Shown here: piece by piece, positions 44,747 through 52,846 of the stretch
Layout: the number at the start of each line of letters is the position of its first letter
Numbering within the stretch: position 1 is the first letter of the stretch
Source: Sphingomonas sp. BK235
GTDB taxonomy: Bacteria > Pseudomonadota > Alphaproteobacteria > Sphingomonadales > Sphingomonadaceae
Assembly (NCBI RefSeq): GCF_004345855.1
Contig: NZ_SLXN01000005.1
Span: forward strand, 186,001 to 250,000
DNA length: 64,000 nt
Direction: 5' to 3'
Made by a program: the position numbers and the translations under genes
The notes under the pieces: generated by a model
What the model was told of the DNA's origin: nothing
Database searches by the model: none
Seen by the model: only the letters and a program-made list of their open reading frames with translations

Positions 44747-45259
44747 TCAGCGCCGCGGTGTGTCGAGCTGCGGCAGGAACCAGCCGCCGCGCTGCGGCAC
44801 GCCGGGGGTGGCGCGCGCGTGCGCGGGGAGCAGCCAGCCCCACAAGGTCCCCTTCGGTCCCCAGCTATAGCCCGGCGGCGCCTTCTCGCTGTCGATCTGG
44901 ACGTACAGCCGCCCGGTGCGCAGCGCGGCGGCCTGTGCCCTGCTCAGCCGGTAGCTACCCGCGATCGTGCCGTCGGTGTCGCCGCTCACCGTCAGCGTCA
45001 GCGCCTTGCTGCCCGGCACGCCGATGGCGGCGCCGATCAGCAGGTGCGCCGCGGTGGCGCGCGAGGGCAAGCCGCGGAAGCGCCCGCTGACCGTCAGCCG
45101 CGTGCCGTCGAGCCGCGCGTCCGCCTCGCCGCGCCCCGCGATCACCGCCTTGGTCTCGTCGTCGAGCGGCATCGGACCGAGATCGGCCTGATAGTCGGCG
45201 GCGGGCAGCGGGGCGGCGAGGATCGCGGTCAATAACAGCCCCGCCAGCGTCCAGCGCAT
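44747..45259 (-). CDS. Exported CHRD-like domain protein
   Basis: 170 residues, ribosome binding site GGGGAGG. Signal peptide (RWTLAGLLLTAILAAPLPAA) then a beta-rich domain with GEADARLDGTRLTVSGRFRG, ATAAHLLIGAAIGVPGSKAL and AALRTGRLYVQIDSEKAPPG, the pattern of CHRD-like domains. Such domains are of uncertain function. It is the first gene of the minus-strand operon CHRD-PQQ dehydrogenase-MBL. A divergent cupin gene starts 140 bases away. Confidence 0.65.
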   Translation of the reverse strand: MRWTLAGLLLTAILAAPLPAADYQADLGPMPLDDETKAVIAGRGEADARLDGTRLTVSGRFRGLPSRATAAHLLIGAAIGVPGSKALTLTVSGDTDGTIAGSYRLSRAQAAALRTGRLYVQIDSEKAPPGYSWGPKGTLWGWLLPAHARATPGVPQRGGWFLPQLDTPRR

Positions 45260-45331
45260 CCCGATCCTCCCCGAAGCGCCAGCACCGGTTGACGAGGATC
45301 ATCGTCCGCGCGCTTGACGTCGTTCGAGATC

Positions 45332-45359
45332 GCATACAAGATTGTGCTTGTCCATACAA
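45332..45359 (+). promoter_or_regulatory. Palindromic words between CHRD-like and cupin genes
   Basis: TTGTCCATACAA (45348-45359) is an inverted repeat TTGT-N4-ACAA, and ACAAGATTGT (45336-45345) lies next to it. The interval separates two divergent operons of the same region, so a shared regulator could act here. Confidence 0.4.
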
Positions 45360-45399
45360 ACGGCGCGCCCACGGGCAGCGTCGCAAAAAGGAGAGTGGG

Positions 45400-46356
45400 A
45401 TGAAAGGGTTGCTGTACCTGGGCGGCGCGGTCGTGGCGCTCGCCGGTGGCGTCGCCGCCTCCGCCCAATTCTCCGGGCGCGAGGATCCGATGCCGGTGAC
45501 CCAGCCCAAGATGCCCGGCGAATATTGGGCGCCCAAGCCGACGCAGCCGACCGCTTACAGTGCCCCCAACAAGGTCCACTGGAAGCTCGCCGACATCCGC
45601 GCGGCGCATCGCGGCCAGAGCGACTGGGTCCATCCCGTGGTGCGCAACCCCGAGCAGGACGCGGACTATGTCTCGCTCGGCGCCGGCAAGAAGACCAAGC
45701 CGCGCTTCTTCGCGGACGACCGCATCATGTTCATCGTGTGGGACGGCAGCCTGCGCGTGACGATCGACGGCGCCGAGCCCTTCACCGCGACCAAGGGCTT
45801 CATGGTCAGCGTGCCGTTCCGCCACGTCTATTCGGTCGAGAATGTCGGGCAGCAGCCCGCCGTCTGGTTCGAGGTGCGCCAGGCCGGCACCGCGCCGCTC
45901 TATCCCCCCAGCGAGACCCCCGACCCGGTCAAGGGCCGCACCTATGTCAAGGTGACGGGCAACCCCGGCCCGGCGAAGGATCGCGACACCAACCCGATCT
46001 ACGTCGACTTCTTCAAGACGATCGCGGTCGGCGACAAGCCGTACAACGGCAAGTTCGTGTGGGACGATCACTGGACCTCGAACATCCTGCGCGGCAAGGC
46101 AGCCGACGCGGTGCCGCCCGACACCAACAAGGGCCATTTCCACACCGAATGGACCGAGTTCTGGTTCATCATGGAAGGCAAGATCGGCTACAAGATCGAG
46201 GGCTATCCCTATTTCACCTCGGAGCCAGGTGACGTGGTGACCGCGGCGCGCGGGCGCTGGCACCGCGCCGGCAACGATCCCAGCGCCCCGATGTCGACCC
46301 GCATCCCGATCAACCCCCGCCCCGTCATCCTGCACAATTTCGAGCCGGCGCACTGA
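45400..46356 (+). CDS. Exported double-cupin protein
   Basis: 318 residues, ribosome binding site AAGGAGAG. Signal peptide (LYLGGAVVALAGGVAASAQ) then two cupin barrels: MFIVWDGSLRVTIDGAEPFT in the first, and KGHFHTEWTEFWFIMEGKIG in the second, which keeps the His-x-His and Glu metal ligands. The first barrel lacks a clear HxH, so only one metal site is likely. It precedes the second PQQ dehydrogenase gene by 23 bases. Function is unknown; in such operons cupins can be lyases, isomerases or dioxygenases. Confidence 0.8.
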   Translation: MKGLLYLGGAVVALAGGVAASAQFSGREDPMPVTQPKMPGEYWAPKPTQPTAYSAPNKVHWKLADIRAAHRGQSDWVHPVVRNPEQDADYVSLGAGKKTKPRFFADDRIMFIVWDGSLRVTIDGAEPFTATKGFMVSVPFRHVYSVENVGQQPAVWFEVRQAGTAPLYPPSETPDPVKGRTYVKVTGNPGPAKDRDTNPIYVDFFKTIAVGDKPYNGKFVWDDHWTSNILRGKAADAVPPDTNKGHFHTEWTEFWFIMEGKIGYKIEGYPYFTSEPGDVVTAARGRWHRAGNDPSAPMSTRIPINPRPVILHNFEPAH

Positions 46357-46379
46357 GGCCGCCGGCAGGGGACCGCGCG

Positions 46380-48408
46380 ATGCGCTTCACCCGACGCGCG
46401 CTGCTGGCGCTGCCGCCGCTGACGTTGCTGGCGCTGCGCGCGCCCTTCGCGGCGGCGCAGGTCAGCGCGCGGCAGCGTGCCCCGGGCGACACCGACTGGC
46501 TGCACTATGCCAACGATCTGGCGAGCACGCGCTACGCCGCGCTCGACCAGATCAACGCGGCGAATTTCGACAGCCTCGAGGTGGCGTGGCGCTTCCGCAC
46601 CGACTCGCTCGGCACGCGTCCCGACTATCAGCTCGAGGCGACCCCGCTGGTGGTCAACGGCGTGATCTACTCCACCGCCGGGTCGCGCCGCGACGTGGTC
46701 GCGCTCGACGCCGCGACCGGCGAGCTGTTGTGGATCCATCGCGAGGACGAGGGCGAGCGCGCGCGCAAGGCGCCGCGCCAGCTCTCCGGGCGCGGCGTGT
46801 CCTACTGGACCGACGGCAAAGAGGAGCGGCTGCTCTACGTCACGATCGGCTATCGGCTGATCGCGCTCGACCCGCGCACCGGCCAGCGCATCCCCGGCTT
46901 CGGCAGCGACGGCGTGGTCGACCTCAAGACCGAGTTCGACCAGGAGATCGACCTGATCGAGAGCGACGTCGGGCTCAACTCGACCCCGCTCGTCGCCAAG
47001 GACACGGTCGTGGTCGGCGCCGCGCACACCGCGGGCAACGTGCCCAAGACGCGCGACAACGTCCGCGGCTACGTGCGCGGCTATGACGCGCGCACCGGTC
47101 GGCGGAAGTGGATCTTCCACACCATCCCGCGCCCCGGCGAGTTCGGCTATGACACCTGGCTCGACGGCACCGCGGCCATCGGCAACGCCGGCATGTGGTG
47201 CCAGATCTCGGCCGATCCCGCGCTCAACCTCGCCTATCTCGGCATCGAGCTGCCGACCGGCGACGTCGGCGGCCAGTATCGTCGCGGCCCCGGCCTGTTC
47301 GGCGAGAGCATCGTCGCGGTCGACCTCGATAGCGGCGAGCGCAAATGGCACTACCAGCTCGTCCACCACGGGCTGTGGGACTATGACATCCCCTGCGCCG
47401 CGATGCTGCTCGACGTGCCGGTCGGCGGGCGCACGCGGCAATTGCTCGCGCAGCCGACCAAGCAGGGCTTCCTCTACGTGCTCGACCGCGCGACGGGGAA
47501 GCCGATCTGGCCGATCCCCGAGCGCAAGGTGCCCAAGGGCGACGTGCCCGGCGAATGGTACGCGCCGACCCAGCCGATCCCGTCGCGTCCCGCCGCCTAT
47601 GACGTCCAGGGCGTCGGCGACGACGACCTGATCGACTTCACGCCGGAGCTTCGCGCCAAGGCGCTGGCGGTCGCGAAGAACTATCGCCGCGGCCCGCTCT
47701 TCACTCCGGCCTCGATGTTCGACCGCGAGGGCACCTGGGGCACGCTCACCGCGCCCAACCTGACCGGCGGCACCAACTGGCCCGGCGGCGGCGCCGACCC
47801 CGAGACGGGCGTGGTCTACGTCTATTCCAAGACCGTGGCCGATGTGATGAGCGAGCTGCCCAACGACGATCCGAAGCGCTCCGACTTCGCGGTCATCGAA
47901 GCGCTCCGACTTCGCGGTCATCAACGTGCGCGGCATGCCCGACGCGCCGCGCCGCGGCGACCATACGTACGGCGCGCTGACGGTGGAGGGGCTGCCGCTG
48001 CTCAAGCCGCCTTATGGTCGTATCACCGCGATCGACCTCAAGCGCGGCGCGCATCTGTGGCAGGTGGCGCACGGCGAGACCCCCGACACGGTGCGCAACC
48101 ATCCCAAGCTCAAGGGCCTGACCATCCCCAAGACGGGGCGCTCGGGCAATGTCGGGCCGCTGGTGACCAAGACGCTGGTGATCTGCGGCGAGCCCGGCGT
48201 CTTCACGCTGCCCGACGGGCGCCGCGGCGCGATGCTGTGCGCCTATGACAAGGCCAGCGGCGAGCAGAAGGGCGCGGTCTACATGCCCGCGGGCCAGACC
48301 GGCGCGCCGATGACCTACATGCTCGATCAGCGCCAGTACATCGTCATCGCGATCGGCGGCGGCGCGTACAGCAGCGAGCTGGTCGCCTACCGTCTCCCCG
48401 CCGCGTGA
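46380..48408 (+). pseudogene. PQQ-dependent dehydrogenase gene broken by a 25-bp tandem duplication
   Basis: The frame from 46380 gives a twin-arginine-like signal (TRRALLALPPLTLLALRAPF) and a quinoprotein propeller (DTDWLHYANDLASTRYAALD, LVHHGLWDYDIPCAAMLLDV, LTAPNLTGGTNWPGGGADPE) up to 47897. There it shifts into nonsense. The true C-terminus (GDHTYGALTVEGLPLLKPPY, VYMPAGQTGAPMTYMLDQRQ, SSELVAYRLPAA) continues in another frame to 48408. Bases 47873-47897 and 47898-47922 are identical; deleting one copy restores a single 667-residue protein. It resembles soluble periplasmic glucose/alcohol quinoproteins. The break is very recent, or an assembly artefact. Confidence 0.88.
47873..47922 (+). 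repeat. Exact 25-bp tandem duplication
   Basis: Two adjacent identical 25-base units, each starting GAAGCGCTCC and ending GCGGTCATC. The unit length is not a multiple of three, so the copy shifts the reading frame of the PQQ dehydrogenase gene. Confidence 0.95.
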
Positions 48409-48431
48409 GCGGCTTGTCCCCAGAGGTGCGC

Positions 48432-48869
48432 ATGCCCCATCCGTCGCTCCGCCCGTTGCTCGCCGTCGCGCTGGTCGCACTGCCCGCGGTGGCGCTGTCA
48501 CAGGCCGCGCCGAGGAGCGTGTGGGGCGGCGTCTATAGCGCGGCGCAGGTGCAGCGCGGCGCCGCGGTCTATGCCGCCCACTGCGCGAGCTGCCACGGCG
48601 ACGCGCTCGGCGGCAACGACCAGGCGCCGGCGCTCGCGGGCGGCGGCTTCCTCGCCAATTGGAACGGCCAGACTGCCGCGGCGCTGTTCACGCGGATCAA
48701 GACGACCATGCCGCTCGACAATCCGAACTCGCTCGGCGCCGCCAAGGTGGCCGACGTCGAGGCGATGATCCTGTCGAAGAACGGCTTCCCCGCGGGCAGC
48801 GCGGACCTGCCCAGCGACGCGGGGGCGCTGGGCACGATCGCGATCACGCAGGACAAGCCGGGCGCGTGA
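48432..48869 (+). CDS. Small c-type cytochrome
   Basis: 145 residues; the ATG at 48432 has AGAGG, and an in-frame GTG at 48405 overlaps the dehydrogenase stop. Signal peptide (LLAVALVALPAVALSQ) and one haem site CASCH (C51, C54, H55), with the axial Met probably in KTTMPLDNPN. It resembles the fused N-terminal domain of the PQQ dehydrogenase at 42.5-44.7 kb closely (for example SAAQVQRGAAVYAAHCASCH against TRAQVAAGRSAYAEQCAACH). It is therefore likely the electron acceptor of the neighbouring, now broken, quinoprotein. Confidence 0.92.
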   Translation: MPHPSLRPLLAVALVALPAVALSQAAPRSVWGGVYSAAQVQRGAAVYAAHCASCHGDALGGNDQAPALAGGGFLANWNGQTAAALFTRIKTTMPLDNPNSLGAAKVADVEAMILSKNGFPAGSADLPSDAGALGTIAITQDKPGA

Positions 48870-48902
48870 GCGCGCGCCGGCCCTTGCCGCCGCTCGCGGA
48901 AG

Positions 48903-48920
48903 TTGTATGCAAGCTGCATA
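48903..48920 (+). promoter_or_regulatory. Palindrome upstream of the CoA transferase
   Basis: TATGCAAGCTGCATA (48906-48920) is a perfect 6-3-6 inverted repeat overlapping TTGTATGCAA. It lies 40 bases before the CoA-transferase start and resembles the TTGT words near 41.4 and 45.3 kb. Confidence 0.4.
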
Positions 48921-48957
48921 AGATGAATACACTTGAGTGCCGAGGGGCGGGGCGGGG

Positions 48958-50145
48958 ATGATGACGGGCGATCAGCCACTGGCGGGGATCCGCGTGCTCG
49001 ACGTGTCGCAGGTGATGGCGGGGCCGTTCTGCTGCATGCTGCTGGGCGACATGGGCGCCGACGTCATCAAGGTGGAGCCGCCGCACGTCGGCGACAGCTC
49101 GCGCCGCTCGATGGGCTTCCGGCTCAAGGGCGAGGACAGCCCCGGCTTCCTCGCGCTCAACCGCAACAAGCGCAGCATCGTCCTCGATCTCAAGGACGCG
49201 GCCGATCGCGAGACCTTCTACGCCCTGGTCGACACCGCCGACGTGCTGGTGGAGAACGGCCGCCCCGGCGTCGCGGCGCGGCTGGGCATGGGGTATGAGA
49301 CGCTGCGCGCGCGCAACCCGCGGCTGATCTACGCCAGCATCTCGGGCTTCGGCGCGAGCGGACCCTGGGCGACTCGCCCCGGCTATGACCTGATCGCGCA
49401 GGCGATGTCGGGGCTGATCAGCGCGGTCGGCCTCCCCGACGCCGAGCCGGTCAAGAACACCACGCCGGTGGGCGATCTCGGCTCGGCGCTGTTCGCGGCC
49501 TATGGCATCCTGTCCGCGCTGTTCGTGCGCGAGCGCACCGGCGAGGGGCAGCTCGTCACCGCCTCGCTGTTCGAGGCCGCGCTCGGCCTGTCGGTGTGGG
49601 AGACCGCGGAGCTGTGGGGCACCGGCAAGAGCCCGCGCCCGCTCGGCAGCGCCAACCGCATGTCCGCGCCCTATCAGGCGGTGGAGGCGGCGGACGGCTG
49701 GTTCGTCTTCGCCGCCGCCAACCAGAAGCTGTGGCTCGCGCTGCTCGGCGTGATCGATCGCGCCGAGCTGGCGGACGACCCGCGCTTCGTCGACAACAGC
49801 GCGCGCGTCGGCAACGCGCGCGAGCTGATCGAGCTGCTGCGCCCCAGCTTCCGCGCGCGCAGCGTCGCCGACTGGGTCGACGCGCTGCTCGCCGCGGGCG
49901 TGCCGGCGGGGCCGATCCTGGATTACGCGCAGTCGACCACCAGTGAGCACGCGCAGGCGCGCGCGATGGTGCAGGACATCCCGCACCCGGTGGAGGGCAG
50001 CATCAAGGCGCTGGGCTTCCCGGTGAAGCTGTCGGCGACGCCGCAGCAGGTGCGCTACCCGCCGCCGCTGCTCGACGAGCACGGCGACGAGATCCGCGGC
50101 GAGCTGCGCGCGGCGGGCCGGCTGGCGCAGGGCGCGACGGCGTGA
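48958..50145 (+). CDS. CaiB/BaiF-type (class III) CoA transferase
   Basis: 395 residues. Class III transferases move CoA between carboxylic acids through an aspartyl anhydride. Seen: PLAGIRVLDVSQVMAGPFCC, then LLGDMGADVIKVEPP, NRNKRSIVLDLKD, VLVENGRPGVAARLGMGYE and the catalytic Asp in NTTPVGDLGSALFAAYGIL. Length is normal. Start ATG 48958 or 48961 after GGGGCGGGG. The stop overlaps the crotonase GTG. In a catabolic operon with a crotonase and a hydroxyacid oxidase it would activate the acid substrate; which acid is unknown. Confidence 0.92.
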   Translation: MMTGDQPLAGIRVLDVSQVMAGPFCCMLLGDMGADVIKVEPPHVGDSSRRSMGFRLKGEDSPGFLALNRNKRSIVLDLKDAADRETFYALVDTADVLVENGRPGVAARLGMGYETLRARNPRLIYASISGFGASGPWATRPGYDLIAQAMSGLISAVGLPDAEPVKNTTPVGDLGSALFAAYGILSALFVRERTGEGQLVTASLFEAALGLSVWETAELWGTGKSPRPLGSANRMSAPYQAVEAADGWFVFAAANQKLWLALLGVIDRAELADDPRFVDNSARVGNARELIELLRPSFRARSVADWVDALLAAGVPAGPILDYAQSTTSEHAQARAMVQDIPHPVEGSIKALGFPVKLSATPQQVRYPPPLLDEHGDEIRGELRAAGRLAQGATA

Positions 50146-50918
50146 GCGCTGGCGTCACCCGCTACGAGAAGCAGGGTGCGGTCGCGCGCATCACCTTCGA
50201 CCGCCCCGCCGCCTATAACGCGCTGACCTGGGACATGTGGCGCGGGCTGGGCGACGCCTGCGCCGCGATCGCCGCCGACCGTGAGGTGCGCGTCGTCACG
50301 CTGCGCGGCGCGGGCGGCAAGGCGTTCGTCTCGGGCACCGACATTGCCGGCTTCCGCGACTTCACCGGCGGCGACCAGGGCGTCGCGTACGAGGCGGAGA
50401 TGGACGGCTATGTCGGCGCGGTCGAGGCGCTGCCGCAGCCGGTGATCGCGATCGTCGACGGCTGGGCGGTCGGCGGCGGGCTTGCGCTGGCGTTCGCGAG
50501 CGACTTCCGTGTCGCCGCCGCGGGCGCGCGGTTCGGCTCGCCGCTGGCAAGGACGATCGGCAACTGCCTGTCCGCGCGCGGCTATGGCCGGCTGGTCCAG
50601 CATGCCGGCGTGGCGATGGCGAAGCGGCTGCTGCTCGGCGCCGAGATCGTCGACGCGGCCGAGCTGCACGCGCTCGGGCTGGTCAACGCCGTGGTCGCGC
50701 CCGCGGAGATCGACGCCACCGTCGCCGCGCTGGTCGATCGGCTGCTCGCGCACGCGCCGCTGACGATGGCGGTGAGCAAGGAGGCGATCCGCCGCGCCGC
50801 CGTCGCCGCGCAGCCCGACATCGCCGACCTGATCGCGCGCGTCTACGGCAGCGCCGACTTCGCCGAGGGCGTGCGCGCGTTCCTCGCCAAGGACACGCCG
50901 CAGTGGCGCGGCGCGTGA
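50142..50918 (+). CDS. Crotonase-superfamily protein lacking both canonical catalytic glutamates
   Basis: 258 residues, GTG start overlapping the CoA-transferase stop (GTGA). The fold is clear: YNALTWDMWRGLGDACAAIA, oxyanion loop GAGGKAFVSGTDIAGF, and GWAVGGGLALAFASDFRVAA. In enoyl-CoA hydratase the two catalytic glutamates sit in GGGCELA and GQPE. Here those places read GGGLALA and GSPLA, so Ala and Leu replace them. It is then not an ordinary hydratase; isomerase, hydrolase, thioesterase or C-C cleaving activities exist in the superfamily. Confidence 0.88.
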   Translation: MSAGVTRYEKQGAVARITFDRPAAYNALTWDMWRGLGDACAAIAADREVRVVTLRGAGGKAFVSGTDIAGFRDFTGGDQGVAYEAEMDGYVGAVEALPQPVIAIVDGWAVGGGLALAFASDFRVAAAGARFGSPLARTIGNCLSARGYGRLVQHAGVAMAKRLLLGAEIVDAAELHALGLVNAVVAPAEIDATVAALVDRLLAHAPLTMAVSKEAIRRAAVAAQPDIADLIARVYGSADFAEGVRAFLAKDTPQWRGA

Positions 50919-50925
50919 GCGGGCG

Positions 50926-52071
50926 ATGATCGCCGCCTCGGTCGACGATTTCCGCGCGATGGCGCGGCGGCGCCTGCCCGACTTTCTGTTCGAATATATC
51001 GACGGCGGCTCCTATGCCGAGGAGACGCTGCGCGCCAACACCGCCGATCTCGCCGCGCTGAAGCTGCGGCAGCGCGTGATGCGCGACGTCGACGGGCTCA
51101 CCCTCGCCACGACACTGATGGGGCAGGCGGCCGACTTCCCGGTGGCGCTCGCGCCGATCGGGCTCGCCGGCCTGTACGCGCGGCGCGGCGAGGTCCAGGC
51201 GGCGCGTGCGGCGGCGGCGGCGGGTGTGCCGTTCATCCTCTCCTCCTCGTCGTGCTGCGGGATCGAGGAGGTGGCCGCGGCGGCGCCGCTGATGCTCCAG
51301 CTCTACATCATCAAGGACCGCGGCTTCATGGAGGACCTGCTCGCGCGCACCGCCGCGCTGGGGGTCGAGACGCTGGTGCTGACGGTCGACCTGATCGTCC
51401 ACAGCCCGCGGCGCCGCGACGTGCGCACCAGCCTGACCGGCGACCAGGGCGCGGCGGCGCGGCTGCGGCGCGCGGTCGAGATCGCGCGGCACCCGGCGTG
51501 GGCGTGGGACGTCGGCGTGCGCGGGCGGCCGCACACGCTCGGCAACTACGCCGCCAAGATGCCGGGCGGCGCGGGGCTGGCCGAGTTCACCGCCTGGGTC
51601 AGCCGCAACTTCGACGCCTCGGTCACCTGGGCCGACCTCGAGTGGTTGCGCCGGCACTGGCGCGGGCGGCTCGTCATCAAGGGCGTGCTCGACGCCGAGG
51701 ACGCGCGCGACGCGGTCGCGGCCGGGGCGGAGTCGATCATCGTCTCCAACCACGGCGGTCGCCAGCTCGACGGCGCGCCCTCCGCGGTCGCGGCGCTGCC
51801 GCGCGTGGTGGAGGCGGTCGATGGCCGCGCCGAGGTGCTGATGGACGGCGGCATCCGCTCGGGGACCGACATCCTGCGCGCGCTCGCGCTCGGCGCGCGC
51901 GGCGTGCTGCTCGGGCGCGCCTGGGCCTATGCGCTCGGCGCGCAGGGCGGGGCGGGGGTGACGCGGTTGCTCGCGCTGCTGCGCCACGAACTGGCGGTGG
52001 CGATGGCGCTGGCGGGGCAGCGCGACGTGACCGCGGTGGGGCGCGACGTGCTGGTCGCCCCGCCGCGCTGA
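50926..52071 (+). CDS. FMN-dependent alpha-hydroxy-acid dehydrogenase (LldD-like)
   Basis: 381 residues of the lactate/mandelate/glycolate oxidase family. FMN binds a TIM barrel with LPDFLFEYIDGGSYAEETLR at the start, ALAPIGLAGLYARRGE, LQLYIIKDRGF and the active-site IIVSNHGGRQLDGAPSA, with catalytic His276 and the Arg two residues after the GG. The C-terminus has VLMDGGIRSGTDILRALALG. Substrate not decided: L-lactate, mandelate or another 2-hydroxy acid. It follows the crotonase by seven bases. An unusual SSSSCCGIEEVA replaces the common ILSTLS-CSIE word. Confidence 0.9.
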   Translation: MIAASVDDFRAMARRRLPDFLFEYIDGGSYAEETLRANTADLAALKLRQRVMRDVDGLTLATTLMGQAADFPVALAPIGLAGLYARRGEVQAARAAAAAGVPFILSSSSCCGIEEVAAAAPLMLQLYIIKDRGFMEDLLARTAALGVETLVLTVDLIVHSPRRRDVRTSLTGDQGAAARLRRAVEIARHPAWAWDVGVRGRPHTLGNYAAKMPGGAGLAEFTAWVSRNFDASVTWADLEWLRRHWRGRLVIKGVLDAEDARDAVAAGAESIIVSNHGGRQLDGAPSAVAALPRVVEAVDGRAEVLMDGGIRSGTDILRALALGARGVLLGRAWAYALGAQGGAGVTRLLALLRHELAVAMALAGQRDVTAVGRDVLVAPPR

Positions 52072-52131
52072 GCGGGTCGCGTCGGCTCGGCGCGCGTCTA
52101 CCGGCCCGCGAGCGTAGGATCCATCCTTGTT

Positions 52132-52173
52132 CGAACCAGCAACGTGCTCCTGCGTTCGCAGGAGCACGGTTCG
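52132..52173. repeat. Perfect hairpin, family A unit, between lldD-like and TetR genes
   Basis: GTGCTCCTGC-GTTC-GCAGGAGCAC (52144-52167), a 10-bp perfect stem, nested in outer arms CGAACC (52132-52137) and GGTTCG (52168-52173). Bounded by converging genes it may also serve as a two-way terminator, though there is no T run. Confidence 0.7.
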
Positions 52174-52225
52174 ACCGAGGTGGATCAGCCGCCCCGCGCC
52201 GGTCGGCGGCATCATCCGCCCTGCG

Positions 52226-52798
52226 TCATAGCGCCGCGACATAACCGGCGACGATCGCGCGCGCCTCGTCCGCGGTGAAGCTGCCCGGCGACAGGCACAG
52301 TTCCAGCCACAGCCCGTCCACCAGCGCGGTGAGCCCGACCGCGGCGAGCCGCCGTCGCGGTGCCGTCACGCCCACCTCTGCCAGCAATTCCTCCAGGCGC
52401 GCGCGATAGCCGGCATAATGGCGCTCGTGGCTCGCCTGCATCGCGCCGCCACCCTGTGCCAGGCTCCAGAAGGCGATCCACGTCGCCAGCAGCGTGGGGT
52501 CGGCGATCGGCGGCGCGAAACTGGCGTCGAGATAGGCCTCGAGCCGTGCGCGCGGCGCGGTCTCCGCGGCGACCGCGCGCTCCAGCGCCGCGCCGACCTG
52601 CGCCGCGAGGCGGTCATAGGTCGCCTCGACCATCCGTTCCACGCCGCCGAAATGATGCGTCACCAGCCCCGGCGACACCCCCGCCGCCGCGGCGATGACG
52701 CGTACCGACGTCCCCGCCGCGCCGCGCGCCGCCAGAACCCTCGCCGTGGCATCGATCAACTCGGCGCGGCGCGCCGCGGGGGACGAGCGCTTGCTCAT
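52226..52798 (-). CDS. TetR/AcrR-family regulator, BetI-like
   Basis: 190 residues. The N-terminal helix-turn-helix is typical: RRAELIDATARVLAARGAAG, then VRVIAAAAGVSPGLVTHHFG. The core resembles BetI-type regulators: DASFAPPIADPTLLATWIAFWSLAQ and LVDGLWLELCLSPGSFTADEA. BetI represses choline-betaine genes. It is divergent from the Rieske oxygenase with 48 bases between the starts and a near-palindrome in that gap, so it most likely controls itself and the oxygenase. Confidence 0.85.
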   Translation of the reverse strand: MSKRSSPAARRAELIDATARVLAARGAAGTSVRVIAAAAGVSPGLVTHHFGGVERMVEATYDRLAAQVGAALERAVAAETAPRARLEAYLDASFAPPIADPTLLATWIAFWSLAQGGGAMQASHERHYAGYRARLEELLAEVGVTAPRRRLAAVGLTALVDGLWLELCLSPGSFTADEARAIVAGYVAAL

Positions 52799-52806
52799 CG
52801 GACAGC

Positions 52807-52833
52807 GTTGTTATACGGTCGTGCAATAACCAC
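52807..52833 (+). promoter_or_regulatory. Likely operator between tetR and the Rieske gene
   Basis: Inverted arms GTTGTTAT (52807-52814) and ATAACCAC (52826-52833), one mismatch, 11-base spacer. It fills the middle of the 48-base divergent interval, as expected for a TetR autoregulator. Confidence 0.55.
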
Positions 52834-52846
52834 CGTTGAGGGCTCC

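Noticed and set aside
45279..45293. CAGCACCGGTTGACG as a seventh LacI operator
   Set aside because: Only the core CACCGGTT matches and the outer TG/CA positions fail. It lies by the CHRD-like gene outside the uronate locus.
52144..52167. Intrinsic terminator of the lldD-like gene
   Set aside because: The stem is perfect but no T run follows on either strand, and the sequence matches repeat family A units elsewhere.
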